The notes beneath the pieces were generated by a model, which was not told the origin of the DNA, ran no database searches, and saw nothing but the letters and a program-made list of their open reading frames with translations. 64,000 nt of DNA, taken from CAMDPA01 sp963825625. GTDB taxonomy: Bacteria; Pseudomonadota; Alphaproteobacteria; Rhizobiales; Hyphomicrobiaceae. Numbering within the stretch: the stretch's first letter is position 1; each line of letters begins with the position of its first letter. This document shows, piece by piece, positions 39,471-47,606 of the stretch. The stretch is from positions 62,001-126,000 of the forward strand of contig CAWGUF010000023.1 in the NCBI GenBank assembly GCA_963825625.1, written 5' to 3'. Position numbers and translations under genes: made by a program.

Positions 39471-40460
39471 ATGAGAGCCGTGTGGTACGAAAAGAAGGGG
39501 GCGCCGCACGACGTCCTCGTGGCCGGTGAAATGCCGGACCCGATGGCCGGACCGGGCCAGGTGCGAGTGAAGGTCGCTGTATCCGGGCTCAATCCCTCCG
39601 ACACCAAGGCGCGCGGCTTCTGGCGCAACGTCACGACGATGCCGTTTGCGCGCGTCGTGCCGCACCAGGATGGGGCCGGCACGATCGACCAGGTCGGCCC
39701 CGGCGTGCCGCAATCGCGAATCGGCCAGCGCGTCTGGCTCTACGAGGCACAAAAAGGCTCCGCATTCGGCACCTGTGCGGCGTACGTCGCGCTCGACGCC
39801 GAGAAGGCCGTGCCATTGCCGGAGGGTGTCGGCTTCGACACAGGCGCCGCGCTTGGCGTGCCCGCAATGACGGCCCACAACGCGCTGTTCAAGGATGGCG
39901 CAATCCAAGGCCAGACGGTTCTGGTCACCGGCGCGGCCGGTGCTGTCGGTCAGGCTGGCGTGATGCTCGCGGCATGGGCCGGCGCGCGCGTGATCGGAAC
40001 GGTGTCGACACCGCTTGCCGCCGAGGTTGCCAAGGCGTCCGGCGCCGATGTCGTCATCGACCGCAAGAAAGAGGACGTGGTCGCCCGCGTTCTCGATGTG
40101 ACGGGTGGAACCGGCGTCGACCGCATCCTGGACGTGGCCTTCGAAGCCAACTGCGAGGCAGACCTCGCCATGCTGAAGCAGAACGGCGTTGTCGCGAGCT
40201 ATTCCGCGGGCAGCCCCACTGAAAGCGTGGCGTTTCCGTTCCCTCGCTACATGTCAAAAGGCATAACGGTGCACACGATCATGGTCTATGGCATGTCGCG
40301 CGAGGCGCACTGGGCAGCCGCCCGCGACGTTACGGCGGCACTCAAAGCCGGCGTCTACAAGCCGCGGATCGGCGCCCGTTTCTCGCTGGACAAGGTGGCC
40401 GATGCTCACGCGGCGCAGGACGCCGAGACAGTTGTCGGCAAGATCGTGATCGATATCTGA
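39471..40460 (+). CDS. NADPH:quinone reductase-like zinc-independent MDR oxidoreductase
   Basis: 329 residues of the medium-chain dehydrogenase/reductase superfamily, quinone oxidoreductase branch. The GroES-like domain is at 1-130 (VSGLNPSDTKARG, VVPHQDGAGTIDQVG). The Rossmann domain has VLVTGAAGAVGQAGV (the AxxGxxG-type NADPH loop) and SGADVVIDRKKEDV. No zinc-ligand cysteines are present, so it is a zinc-independent reductase of quinones or enones. The start MRAVWYEKKG (39471) follows GGAGAAGCC. It is 17 bp ahead of the split nitrile hydratase-like genes and on the same strand, so the four may form one operon. The link of a quinone reductase to a nitrile or thiocyanate hydrolase is not explained. 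Confidence 0.9.
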   Translation: MRAVWYEKKGAPHDVLVAGEMPDPMAGPGQVRVKVAVSGLNPSDTKARGFWRNVTTMPFARVVPHQDGAGTIDQVGPGVPQSRIGQRVWLYEAQKGSAFGTCAAYVALDAEKAVPLPEGVGFDTGAALGVPAMTAHNALFKDGAIQGQTVLVTGAAGAVGQAGVMLAAWAGARVIGTVSTPLAAEVAKASGADVVIDRKKEDVVARVLDVTGGTGVDRILDVAFEANCEADLAMLKQNGVVASYSAGSPTESVAFPFPRYMSKGITVHTIMVYGMSREAHWAAARDVTAALKAGVYKPRIGARFSLDKVADAHAAQDAETVVGKIVIDI

Positions 40461-40477
40461 GGACGGAGTGGCAAGAC

Positions 40478-40849
40478 ATGGCAGGCGGCAAGGACCCCGA
40501 CAACACAGCCTTTTCCTCGGCCAGCTCTCCCGGCCGAGGCTACCATGACATAGGCGGCCTCCCTGCCGGTGAAGTCGAGACCTCGGTCTCGGAGCCGCGC
40601 CCCTGGGAGAAACTGTCGGTCGTGCTCAGCAATGTGCTCGGCTTGAGCGGCAAGAAACTGATCACGGTCGACGAGACCCGCCGCACGCGGGAGGAAATGG
40701 GTGTGGAACTCTACAATGAGCTGGGCTATTTCGAGCGCAACACACAGGCGCTCTATGCCGTGCTCACCGAGAAGGGGATCGTCGACAAGGACCGACTTGA
40801 AGCCCGAATGGCAGAAATAGCCAAGCGTATCGCGCAGGAGGGACGATGA
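40478..40849 (+). CDS. Nitrile hydratase beta N-terminal-like subunit (ScnB-like)
   Basis: A 123-residue protein that aligns in style with the N-terminal helical half of nitrile hydratase beta subunits: GYHDIGGLPAGEV near the start, PWEKLSVVLSNVL, and YFERNTQALYAVLTEKGIVDKDRLEARMAEI. In nitrile hydratase this half is fused to an SH3-like barrel; here the barrel is the next gene. In thiocyanate hydrolase the same split exists (beta and alpha subunits). It overlaps the next start by four bases (ATGA), a sign of translational coupling. The protein should help form the metal-bearing heteromer with the 41156 product. Confidence 0.8.
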   Translation: MAGGKDPDNTAFSSASSPGRGYHDIGGLPAGEVETSVSEPRPWEKLSVVLSNVLGLSGKKLITVDETRRTREEMGVELYNELGYFERNTQALYAVLTEKGIVDKDRLEARMAEIAKRIAQEGR

Positions 40850-41133
40850 CAGAGGCCTTTGAAGCCGGCGCCAAAGTCAAGGTGGCCCGCGCCAACCCGC
40901 CGGGTCATCGCCGCACACCATACTACGTGCGCGGCAAGACCGGGGTGATCGAGCGATGCTGCGGACAGTTCCGCAATCCGGAAGAGCTGGGCTATGGTTT
41001 CGACGGCGAGCCGCGAAAGCGGCTGTACCGCGTTCGCTTCCGGCAGATCGATGTGTGGCCAGCCTACGAGGGCAGCGGCGAAGATACCGTCGATGTCGAC
41101 ATCTACGAGCACTGGCTGTCGCCCGCCGACTGA
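40846..41133 (+). CDS. Nitrile hydratase beta C-terminal-like SH3 subunit (ScnA-like)
   Basis: A 95-residue protein that is only the SH3-like barrel of nitrile hydratase beta subunits: AGAKVKVARANPPGHRRTPYYVRGKTGVIE, then RRLYRVRF-type strands (KRLYRVRFRQIDVWPAYEG) and DTVDVDIYEHWLSPA at the end. GHRRTPYYVRGKxGxI is the most conserved part of the family. Split forms are characteristic of thiocyanate hydrolase (scnA) and some other metallohydrolases. It begins inside the stop codon of the preceding gene and ends 22 bp before the alpha-like gene. The three products should assemble with fixed stoichiometry. Confidence 0.87.
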   Translation: MTEAFEAGAKVKVARANPPGHRRTPYYVRGKTGVIERCCGQFRNPEELGYGFDGEPRKRLYRVRFRQIDVWPAYEGSGEDTVDVDIYEHWLSPAD

Positions 41134-41155
41134 GCGCGGAGACCGGAGAGGACAG

Positions 41156-41815
41156 ATGAGCAACGACCACGACCATCACCACGGACACGATCACAGCCAC
41201 GATGATGGGCATCGCCATCCGCCACTGCAGCCGGACGACGTGTCGGCTCCGGGACGTTACGAGCTGATGTCGCTTGCCATGCGCGAGCTGTTGATCGAGG
41301 ACGGCGTTCTTACTGCCGAGCAGGTTCGCAAGGGGCTGGAGACGCTCGATTCATGGCAGCCACAGCGCGGCGCCATCGTCGTTGCCCGCGCCTGGACCGA
41401 CCCTGCCTTCAAGCAGCGCCTGCTGGCCGACGGCAATGCGGCTGTTGCCGAATTCGGCATCGATATGGGCGGGGCCAAGCTCACCGTGGTGGAGAATACC
41501 GAGAAGGTCCACAACGTTATCGTATGCACGCTGTGCTCCTGCTATCCGCGGGCGCTGATCGGCCTGCCGCCCGACTGGTACAGATCCAAGCGCTACCGGG
41601 CCCGGGTCGTGGTCGAGCCGCGAAAGGTGCTGGCCGAGTTCGGGCTCAATATTGGAGACGATGTCGCCGTGCGCGTGCACGATAGCCTGGCGGACCTGCG
41701 CTACATCGTCCTGCCCCGCCGGCCAGCCGGAACCGAAGGCTGGAGCGAGGAGCGATTGGCCGGACTTATCTCCAGGGATTGCCTGGTCGGAGTGGCGGTG
41801 CCTGCAGCTTCCTGA
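41156..41815 (+). CDS. Nitrile hydratase alpha / thiocyanate hydrolase gamma-like metal subunit
   Basis: A 219-residue subunit with the metal claw CTLCSC at residues 124-129 (Cys124, Cys127, Ser128, Cys129); the Thr in CTLC is the cobalt-type form. Following it, YPRALIGLPPDWYRSKRYRARVV and EPRKVLAEFGL are family-typical. In relatives two of the cysteines are oxidised to sulfenic and sulfinic acids. The N-terminal 24 residues are extremely His/Asp-rich (HDHHHGHDHSH) and may hold cobalt or zinc. Substrate choice between nitriles and thiocyanate cannot be settled; the split beta subunit favours a thiocyanate-hydrolase-like arrangement. No activator gene (P47K type) follows. Confidence 0.9.
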   Translation: MSNDHDHHHGHDHSHDDGHRHPPLQPDDVSAPGRYELMSLAMRELLIEDGVLTAEQVRKGLETLDSWQPQRGAIVVARAWTDPAFKQRLLADGNAAVAEFGIDMGGAKLTVVENTEKVHNVIVCTLCSCYPRALIGLPPDWYRSKRYRARVVVEPRKVLAEFGLNIGDDVAVRVHDSLADLRYIVLPRRPAGTEGWSEERLAGLISRDCLVGVAVPAAS

Positions 41816-41932
41816 TGGCCGCAATCTTTAGGGTCCTCCAGATCGCGCGTTGACCGTGACCACGCGGCTGCTTAGTACGGGGCGCACGAGCCGCGCCGCC
41901 CCGGCGCCGCGCAAGCAGATCGAATGCGCCAC

Positions 41933-42742
41933 ATGCCAGCCTCTGCTCTGATGAATGTCATGATCGCCGCCGCCCGCAAGGCAGGGCGCGGGCTGTCTCG
42001 CGACTTCGGCGAGGTCGAGAATCTGCAGGTCTCGGTCAAAGGACCAGGGAATTTCGTCACCGCGGCCGACCATCGGGCGGAGGAGACGCTGTTTCTCGAG
42101 CTGTCCAAGGCTCGCCCGGGCTACGGCTTCGTGATGGAAGAACGCGGAGAGGTCCCCGGATCGGACAGCTCGCACCGCTGGATCGTCGACCCGCTCGACG
42201 GCACGACCAACTTTCTGCACGGAATCCCGCTGTTCGCGATCTCTATCGGTCTGGAGCGCGAGGGCCAGCTGATCGCCGGCGTCGTCTACAATCCGGCCAG
42301 CGACGAGTTGTTCATGGCCGAGAGGGGCAAGGGCGCCTTCCTGATGGGCCGAGGGCCCAACGACAGACGGCTTCGCGTGGCGGCTCGCCAGTCGATCGGC
42401 GATGCGGTGGTGACGACGGGAATCCCGCACCGGGGACGGGCCGGGCACGAGGTTTTCCTGCGCGAGGCAAAAGCCACCATGGGTGCAGTCGCGGGCGTTC
42501 GGCGAACCGGCGCCGCCGCCCTGGATCTCGCCTGGACGGCGGCTGGCAGGTTCGACGCCTTCTGGGAGCACAATCTTCAGTCATGGGATCTGGCGGCGGG
42601 CATTTTGCTGGTCCGGGAAGCCGGTGGCACTGTTACCGACCTGGACGGAGGTTCCGGTATGCTCGAAAACGGAGAGGTGCTGGCGGCGAATGCAGCAATT
42701 CACAGGAGCCTGCTGAAAATCCTGGGTGATGCCCGCGGTTGA
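41933..42742 (+). CDS. Inositol monophosphatase family protein
   Basis: A 269-residue enzyme of the IMPase family: GPGNFVTAADHRAE, then VMEERGE (metal-binding Glu), WIVDPLDGTTNFLHG (metal Asp residues and the GT motif) and SWDLAAGILLVREAGG (the last metal Asp). It is a magnesium-dependent phosphatase acting on inositol phosphates or similar. The alphaproteobacterial relatives are often named SuhB-like. Start 41933 (MPASALMNVMI) is chosen because family members start M-x-x-SALMNVM; an ATG at 41924 would add three residues, and neither has a strong ribosome site. The next two genes encode a MotA/MotB-like pair, a common order in Hyphomicrobiales. Confidence 0.9.
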   Translation: MPASALMNVMIAAARKAGRGLSRDFGEVENLQVSVKGPGNFVTAADHRAEETLFLELSKARPGYGFVMEERGEVPGSDSSHRWIVDPLDGTTNFLHGIPLFAISIGLEREGQLIAGVVYNPASDELFMAERGKGAFLMGRGPNDRRLRVAARQSIGDAVVTTGIPHRGRAGHEVFLREAKATMGAVAGVRRTGAAALDLAWTAAGRFDAFWEHNLQSWDLAAGILLVREAGGTVTDLDGGSGMLENGEVLAANAAIHRSLLKILGDARG

Positions 42743-42949
42743 CCTGCGGACACTCTGGTGGATTCGGCAACTCAGGTTGTAAGAGCCCCAAAAGACCGGG
42801 CATGAAGTCGCCGGGTTTTCCTGCCAGATGAGGCGTGCCAGATATAGCAGCTTTAGGATAAGTCGACGGTTGCTGGTGCAGTCGGCATCATAAGCTCAAT
42901 TCGATGCTGGGCCGCGACCCAACGACCCGGCCGATGGAGTGGGAGCAAC

Positions 42950-43984
42950 ATGGCAAGAAAGCGACAGGCCGACTTCGGGACCGGGCCGCTGCACACGACT
43001 TTGTCGTCACCCGGCATCTACTTGATGCGGATGCTCGTGTTTCTGGCTCTGGTCGCGCTCATCACGCTGATCCTGTCGCCGGTGCTCATCGTCTCGTTCC
43101 AGACCAATCCGGCGCTGAACGGGCTGATTGTCGCCGTGCTCTTCTTCGGTGTGCTGTTCTCGTTTCGACAGGTCGTCCGTCTCTATCCCGAAATACGCTG
43201 GGTCAACGCGTTTCGGATCGCAGATCCAGGTTTGGCGATAGCGCATAAGCCGGTTCTGCTGGCGCCGATGGCCACGATGCTTCGAGAGCGCACGGGCGCG
43301 CTTTCGCTCTCGACCATGTCGATGCGATCGATCATGGACTCGATCGGCACCCGCCTCGATGAGGCCCGCGACACCGGACGCTATCTGGTCGGCCTGCTCG
43401 TCTTCCTGGGTCTCTTGGGCACCTTCTGGGGCTTGCTCGAGACGATCCAGGCCGTTGGCAAGACGATATCGGCCTTGAGCGCCGGCTCAGGTGACTCCGC
43501 GAACGTGTTCGAGGACCTGAAGAATGGCCTCGCAGCGCCTCTCAAGGGCATGGGCACTGCCTTCTCGTCATCGCTACTGGGGCTCTCCGGCTCGCTCGTG
43601 CTCGGCTTTCTCGAGTTGCAGGCCAGCCACGCCCACAATCGGTTCTACAATGAGCTGGAGGAATGGCTGTCCGGCATAACGGAGCTGACGCCGGCGAATG
43701 CGGGGATTGGCAACGATCTCAATCACAAGCTCTATGGCGCCCTGTTCGAAGTGCAGCGCGGCATCGCCGAGATCTCAGACCGGCTGGCTGCCGGGAACGC
43801 GGCCGGCGGACCAGCGGCCGACGATTCCGTGCGAGAGCTGGCCAGCGGGGTAAGCCAGCTCGTCAATCAGATGCGCGCAGAGCAGACCATCATGCGCCAG
43901 TGGGTCGACGAGCAGGCCGCGCAGAGCCACGAGGTTGCTTCAGCACTGAAGGAACTGGCCGAGCGGATGTCGCCGAGGAGATAG
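42950..43984 (+). CDS. MotA/TolQ/ExbB-like proton-channel family protein
   Basis: A 344-residue inner-membrane protein. Two helices near the N-terminus (about residues 24-45 and 55-75), a cytoplasmic loop with helical segment (SLSTMSMRSIMDSIGTRLDEARDTGRYLVG), and two more helices (LVGLLVFLGLLGTFWGLLETIQ and SLLGLSGSLVLGFLELQA) define the MotA/TolQ/ExbB fold. GLLGTFWGL is the pore-lining signature. The partner gene starts three bases after its stop. The pair is expected to form a peptidoglycan-bound ion channel that converts proton flow into movement or force. It is not near flagellar genes. Confidence 0.88.
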   Translation: MARKRQADFGTGPLHTTLSSPGIYLMRMLVFLALVALITLILSPVLIVSFQTNPALNGLIVAVLFFGVLFSFRQVVRLYPEIRWVNAFRIADPGLAIAHKPVLLAPMATMLRERTGALSLSTMSMRSIMDSIGTRLDEARDTGRYLVGLLVFLGLLGTFWGLLETIQAVGKTISALSAGSGDSANVFEDLKNGLAAPLKGMGTAFSSSLLGLSGSLVLGFLELQASHAHNRFYNELEEWLSGITELTPANAGIGNDLNHKLYGALFEVQRGIAEISDRLAAGNAAGGPAADDSVRELASGVSQLVNQMRAEQTIMRQWVDEQAAQSHEVASALKELAERMSPRR

Positions 43985-43987
43985 TGC

Positions 43988-45010
43988 ATGGCGCGCGCGC
44001 GTAGATCGACAGAGCACGGAAGTTTCTGGCCTGGCTACGTCGACATGCTGTCGACGCTGCTTCTGGTGTTCATCTTCCTGCTGTCGATCTTCATGCTGGC
44101 GCATAATTTCGTCAGCCAGGAGCTTGGCGGCAAAGACGATGCGCTGCGACGGCTCAATCGCCAGATCAGCGAACTCACCAGTCTGCTCTCGCTCGAGAAG
44201 TCACGCTCCAAGACCGCGGCCGACGAGCTCGCGTCGCTGCAGGCCACTTTGGCAAGCCTCAATGCGGAGAACCAGCAGCTTAAGGGCTTCGCGCTGGAGG
44301 GCGAAGATAAGGCCAAAGGCGCGGCAGCAGCGATCTCGAGCCTGACTACGGAACTCGACGATCAGAAGAAGATCTCGAACGAGGCGCTGGCAAAGGTCGA
44401 CCTTCTCAACCAGCAACTGCTCGCGCTGCGACGCCAGATCGCCGCCCTGAACGAGGCTCTGGATGCATCGGAGAAGAAGGACCGGGCGGCACAGGATCGG
44501 ATCCGCGAGCTTGGCAGCCGGCTCAATGCTGCGCTTGCCCGACAGGTTCAGGAGTTGCAGCGCTACCGCTCCGACTTCTTCGGCCGCCTGCGCGAGCTGC
44601 TCAAGAACCGCAAGGACATCAGGGTCGTCGGCGACCGCTTCGTTTTCCAGTCGGAAGTCCTGTTCCCATCGGGCCAGGCGACCATGACCGTGGAGGGACT
44701 GCAGGCCATCGACCAGCTGGCTTCGGCCATCGTGGAAGTGGGCAAGACCATACCCAAGGAAATCGATTGGGCGCTGCAGGTGGACGGACATACGGATATT
44801 CGCCCGATCAACTCGCCGCAGTTTCCATCGAACTGGGAGCTCTCCACCGCGCGGGCGATATCGGTGGTGCGCTATCTGGTCTCGCGCGGCGTGCCAGCTG
44901 AGCGGCTCGTAGCGGCAGGCTATGGCGAATTCCGCCCGCTGGAGTCGGGTGACAGCCAGGAAACCCTGCGCCGCAACCGGCGCATCGAGCTCAAGCTCAC
45001 CAACAGGTAG
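43988..45010 (+). CDS. MotB/OmpA-like peptidoglycan-binding partner protein
   Basis: A 340-residue protein. A single membrane helix at 16-38 contains the conserved channel aspartate Asp19 (WPGYVDMLSTLLLVFIF). A coiled coil follows (about 45-190, many Lys/Glu/Gln heptads). The OmpA-like peptidoglycan-binding domain is at about 205-340 (LFPSGQATMTVEG, VDGHTDIRPI, NWELSTARAISVVRYLV, GYGEFRPL). The start overlaps the gap after the MotA-like gene by three bases, so both are co-translated. Such pairs outside flagellar operons are common in alphaproteobacteria. A role in envelope dynamics is likely but not established; the pair does not come with other Zorya genes. Confidence 0.9.
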   Translation: MARARRSTEHGSFWPGYVDMLSTLLLVFIFLLSIFMLAHNFVSQELGGKDDALRRLNRQISELTSLLSLEKSRSKTAADELASLQATLASLNAENQQLKGFALEGEDKAKGAAAAISSLTTELDDQKKISNEALAKVDLLNQQLLALRRQIAALNEALDASEKKDRAAQDRIRELGSRLNAALARQVQELQRYRSDFFGRLRELLKNRKDIRVVGDRFVFQSEVLFPSGQATMTVEGLQAIDQLASAIVEVGKTIPKEIDWALQVDGHTDIRPINSPQFPSNWELSTARAISVVRYLVSRGVPAERLVAAGYGEFRPLESGDSQETLRRNRRIELKLTNR

Positions 45011-45086
45011 GTCATGAAACGATCGAGCGCCGCCGGCAATCGTTGCCGCGGCGCCCGTCTTTCGTGGCTGGACTGCGTGTCCGGTA

Positions 45087-46391
45087 TCAGCCGATCATGA
45101 GCTTCAGACTGTGCAGCATCAGCTCGGGCCTGACCAGCAATACGCCAGTGACGGTTGCAACGCAGGCTGCTCCGGCCAGGGTGAATGCCGTTGCGATGGT
45201 CGTGTAACGGGAACGCCTTTCCTTGCGTGTGCGGCCCTCTGGCGGTGCCTCGCCCGGATCGCTGGCCGAAGAGCCCTGTGCGCAGGATGCTGCCGCCTCG
45301 TCCTGTGGCTCGCTGGCCTTGAGCTGCTCGTCGTCTGCTTCGGTAGCGGCAGCGCTGTTCTCGTCGGCCGGCGATTGTGCAAGCGTCAACGGCTCTTCAG
45401 CTGTCGAAGCCGCGGCCTCATCTGGCGCATCTGCTTCATCGAAGGCATCCGGTCCCATGTCGGCGGAGATCAGGATCTCGCTATTGGTCAGGTCGCATTC
45501 GATGGCGACATCGGGAAGGGTTGATGGTTGCTCTTCGGTGCCCCCATCGAGCATCATCGCCGGCTCGTCAAGCAGCTCTGCGTTGTGCTCATCGCCGGCA
45601 GCAGGATCGATTGGAAGAGCAAGCGCGAGCACGGGCTCTTCCGCGTCGAGATCATTGACTTCAGCGATTGCAGCGCAATCCGAAGCGTGCTGATCGTCGC
45701 CGATTTCGGCACAGGCGGCAGCGACGGCCACCGTATCGGCATCTAAAGTTGCGGTTTCGGGGGCGAGGTCATCGCCCTGTGCATCCGCGGCAACGTCGTC
45801 ACCCGATGGCGATTGGCCGACGAACTGGATCTCCAGGGGATCACTCTCGACTTGCTCGGAGCAGGAGGCATCGGACGCCAAGGCGCGCTCGCAAGCATCT
45901 TCTAGTTCGGTTGCGGACATCTCGCTCGCCGTTTCAGCGGCGTCGGCAATCGCCGGGGCATCATCGAAATCCGCCACGACCTGCGCGCCGAGATCACAGC
46001 CGGTGGGTACTACTCCGTCTCCAGCAAACCCTGCGTCTTCGTCCTTATGCGAAATGTCCCAGTGCTGATGATCTGATGCCGCCTCCTGGGCCAGCGCTGC
46101 CGACGCAAGGGGTTCGTCCGCCATCTGGCCTTGCTGCAAATCCGCGTTGTTCGTGGCACCGTCCTCTATGGCCGAGGCGCTGGCACCGGCAACACTTGCT
46201 GAAGCTGCTGTGGCGCCCAGCCTCAATGCTTCGATCCGTGGCGCAATCTGTGATCCTTCGTGAGCCAGAAGGATGGTGTCAATCCTTGCCTTCAGTCCCG
46301 CAATCTGTACCTCGATCTGCTCAAGCTCACCGGCTATCGCCTTGAGCTCCGCGAACGGCAAGTCTCCGTTCGACGCCTTTGAATTGTACAT
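45087..46391 (-). CDS. Acidic protein with C-terminal membrane anchor, unknown function
   Basis: 434 residues. The N-terminal 45 residues form an amphipathic helix (FAELKAIAGELEQIEVQIAGLKARID). Residues 50-385 are an Asp/Glu/Ala-rich low-complexity region with hardly any basic residues. RTRKERRSR (about 395) and one membrane helix (TAFTLAGAACVATVTGVLLV) close the protein, followed by 14 residues. By the positive-inside rule the acidic part is cytoplasmic and the protein is tail-anchored. No family recognised; the length of the acidic region is far beyond ordinary linkers. Codon bias and lack of stops over 1.3 kb support it as real. It is convergent with the MotB-like gene. Confidence 0.65.
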   Translation of the reverse strand: MYNSKASNGDLPFAELKAIAGELEQIEVQIAGLKARIDTILLAHEGSQIAPRIEALRLGATAASASVAGASASAIEDGATNNADLQQGQMADEPLASAALAQEAASDHQHWDISHKDEDAGFAGDGVVPTGCDLGAQVVADFDDAPAIADAAETASEMSATELEDACERALASDASCSEQVESDPLEIQFVGQSPSGDDVAADAQGDDLAPETATLDADTVAVAAACAEIGDDQHASDCAAIAEVNDLDAEEPVLALALPIDPAAGDEHNAELLDEPAMMLDGGTEEQPSTLPDVAIECDLTNSEILISADMGPDAFDEADAPDEAAASTAEEPLTLAQSPADENSAAATEADDEQLKASEPQDEAAASCAQGSSASDPGEAPPEGRTRKERRSRYTTIATAFTLAGAACVATVTGVLLVRPELMLHSLKLMIG

Positions 46392-46577
46392 TCGAGATCC
46401 CCGCTTTATCCCAAATGGTTCACTGAACCACTGCGAGGATGATCGCTGTCACAACTGAACAAATGTCTAAATGATATCGGTTTTTGGGACACAAACACGG
46501 CATTTTACCTGTACCCCTAGGCTCGTTCGGAGCTTAATGGCGATATCGGCGTGAATCGTGCTGCGTTTGCCACACCC

Positions 46578-47420
46578 TCAGGTGGCAGATCTTCGGGAAG
46601 CTGTAGATGCACGCGCCCGTGCGGCATGTATGAACCACACGCCCAGCAGGATCATCGGTATAGAGTACACCATGCCCTTGGTAATCGGCACATCAGGCAC
46701 AAAGAGGCGGTAGTCGACGATCTTGAACAGCTCGCAGAAAATGCGGAACGCGCCATAGCCGACGAGAAAGATCCCCGTCGTCAGACCTGGGATCTTGAAC
46801 GCCATTCGGACATGCGTGACGTAGCGCAAAATGACGAACAACGCGATGCCTTCCAGGGCGGCCTCGTACAACATGGCCGGATGACGTGGCTCCGGCCCCC
46901 ACCCCGGGAAGATCATGCCCCACGGCAAGGAGGTCGGCGAGCCAACGATCTCGGCATTGACGAAATTCGCCAGCCGGCCGAACAGCAAACCGAACGGCAC
47001 CGCCGCAGCCACCAGATCCATGACGCTCCAGATCGAATAGCCGTTGCGACGGGCGAACAGCCACATTGCAACGCCGGTCCCCAGCAGGCCGCCATGAAAA
47101 GCCATGCCGCCTTTCCAAATCTCGAAAATCTGGAGTGGATGGGCCAGGTAATGGCCGGGCTCGTAGAACAACACATGACCGAGCCGGCCACCAATGACGA
47201 CGCCCAATGTCACGTAGAGCAATAGATCGTCGACGGAGGACATCGGGAACGGTGGGCGGTCTGATACCCACAGCCGATGCTCGCCGAGCAAACGGCGGAT
47301 GTATAGCCAGCCAAGCAGCAAGCCGGCCATGTAGGCCAGACCGTACCACTTGATGCTCAACGGGCCGATCGACAGGGCAACCGGATCGAACTGCGGAAAG
47401 GGAATGGCTAGGAGGCTCAT
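46578..47420 (-). CDS. lgt: Prolipoprotein diacylglyceryl transferase
   Basis: A 280-residue inner-membrane enzyme that transfers diacylglycerol from phosphatidylglycerol to the lipobox Cys of prolipoproteins, the first step of lipoprotein maturation. Diagnostic parts are WYGLAYMAGLLLGW near residue 24, WKGGMAFHGGLLG with the essential His region, and the signature FGRLANFVNAEIVG (Lgt motif). HPAMLYEAALEG and FRIFCELFK follow. Seven membrane helices are expected. The start MSLLAIPFPQFDP (47420) is preferred over a longer frame beginning at 47591 because family members start 5-10 residues before the first helix. It is a single gene. Confidence 0.96.
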   Translation of the reverse strand: MSLLAIPFPQFDPVALSIGPLSIKWYGLAYMAGLLLGWLYIRRLLGEHRLWVSDRPPFPMSSVDDLLLYVTLGVVIGGRLGHVLFYEPGHYLAHPLQIFEIWKGGMAFHGGLLGTGVAMWLFARRNGYSIWSVMDLVAAAVPFGLLFGRLANFVNAEIVGSPTSLPWGMIFPGWGPEPRHPAMLYEAALEGIALFVILRYVTHVRMAFKIPGLTTGIFLVGYGAFRIFCELFKIVDYRLFVPDVPITKGMVYSIPMILLGVWFIHAARARASTASRRSAT

Positions 47421-47606
47421 CTGGCACCTGAGAACGCTTACCGCGCTCTTGTCATGCCCTGGCGCCAACCGCAAGCTCGCGACATGCTCTGTCAGCCGAA
47501 AACGACCATGCTGGTGGTCGCTGATGCCGATTGTGGCCAACTGGACACAAGCTGCCGGACGCGCGGCCGGCGACGACCGGCCGACGCCCAATCCCAGGCA
47601 GCGAGG

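Noticed and set aside
42950..45010. ZorA/ZorB of a Zorya anti-phage system
   Set aside because: Only the MotA/MotB-like pair is present. No ZorC, ZorD or ZorE-like gene is adjacent; the flanks are an inositol monophosphatase and an acidic protein.
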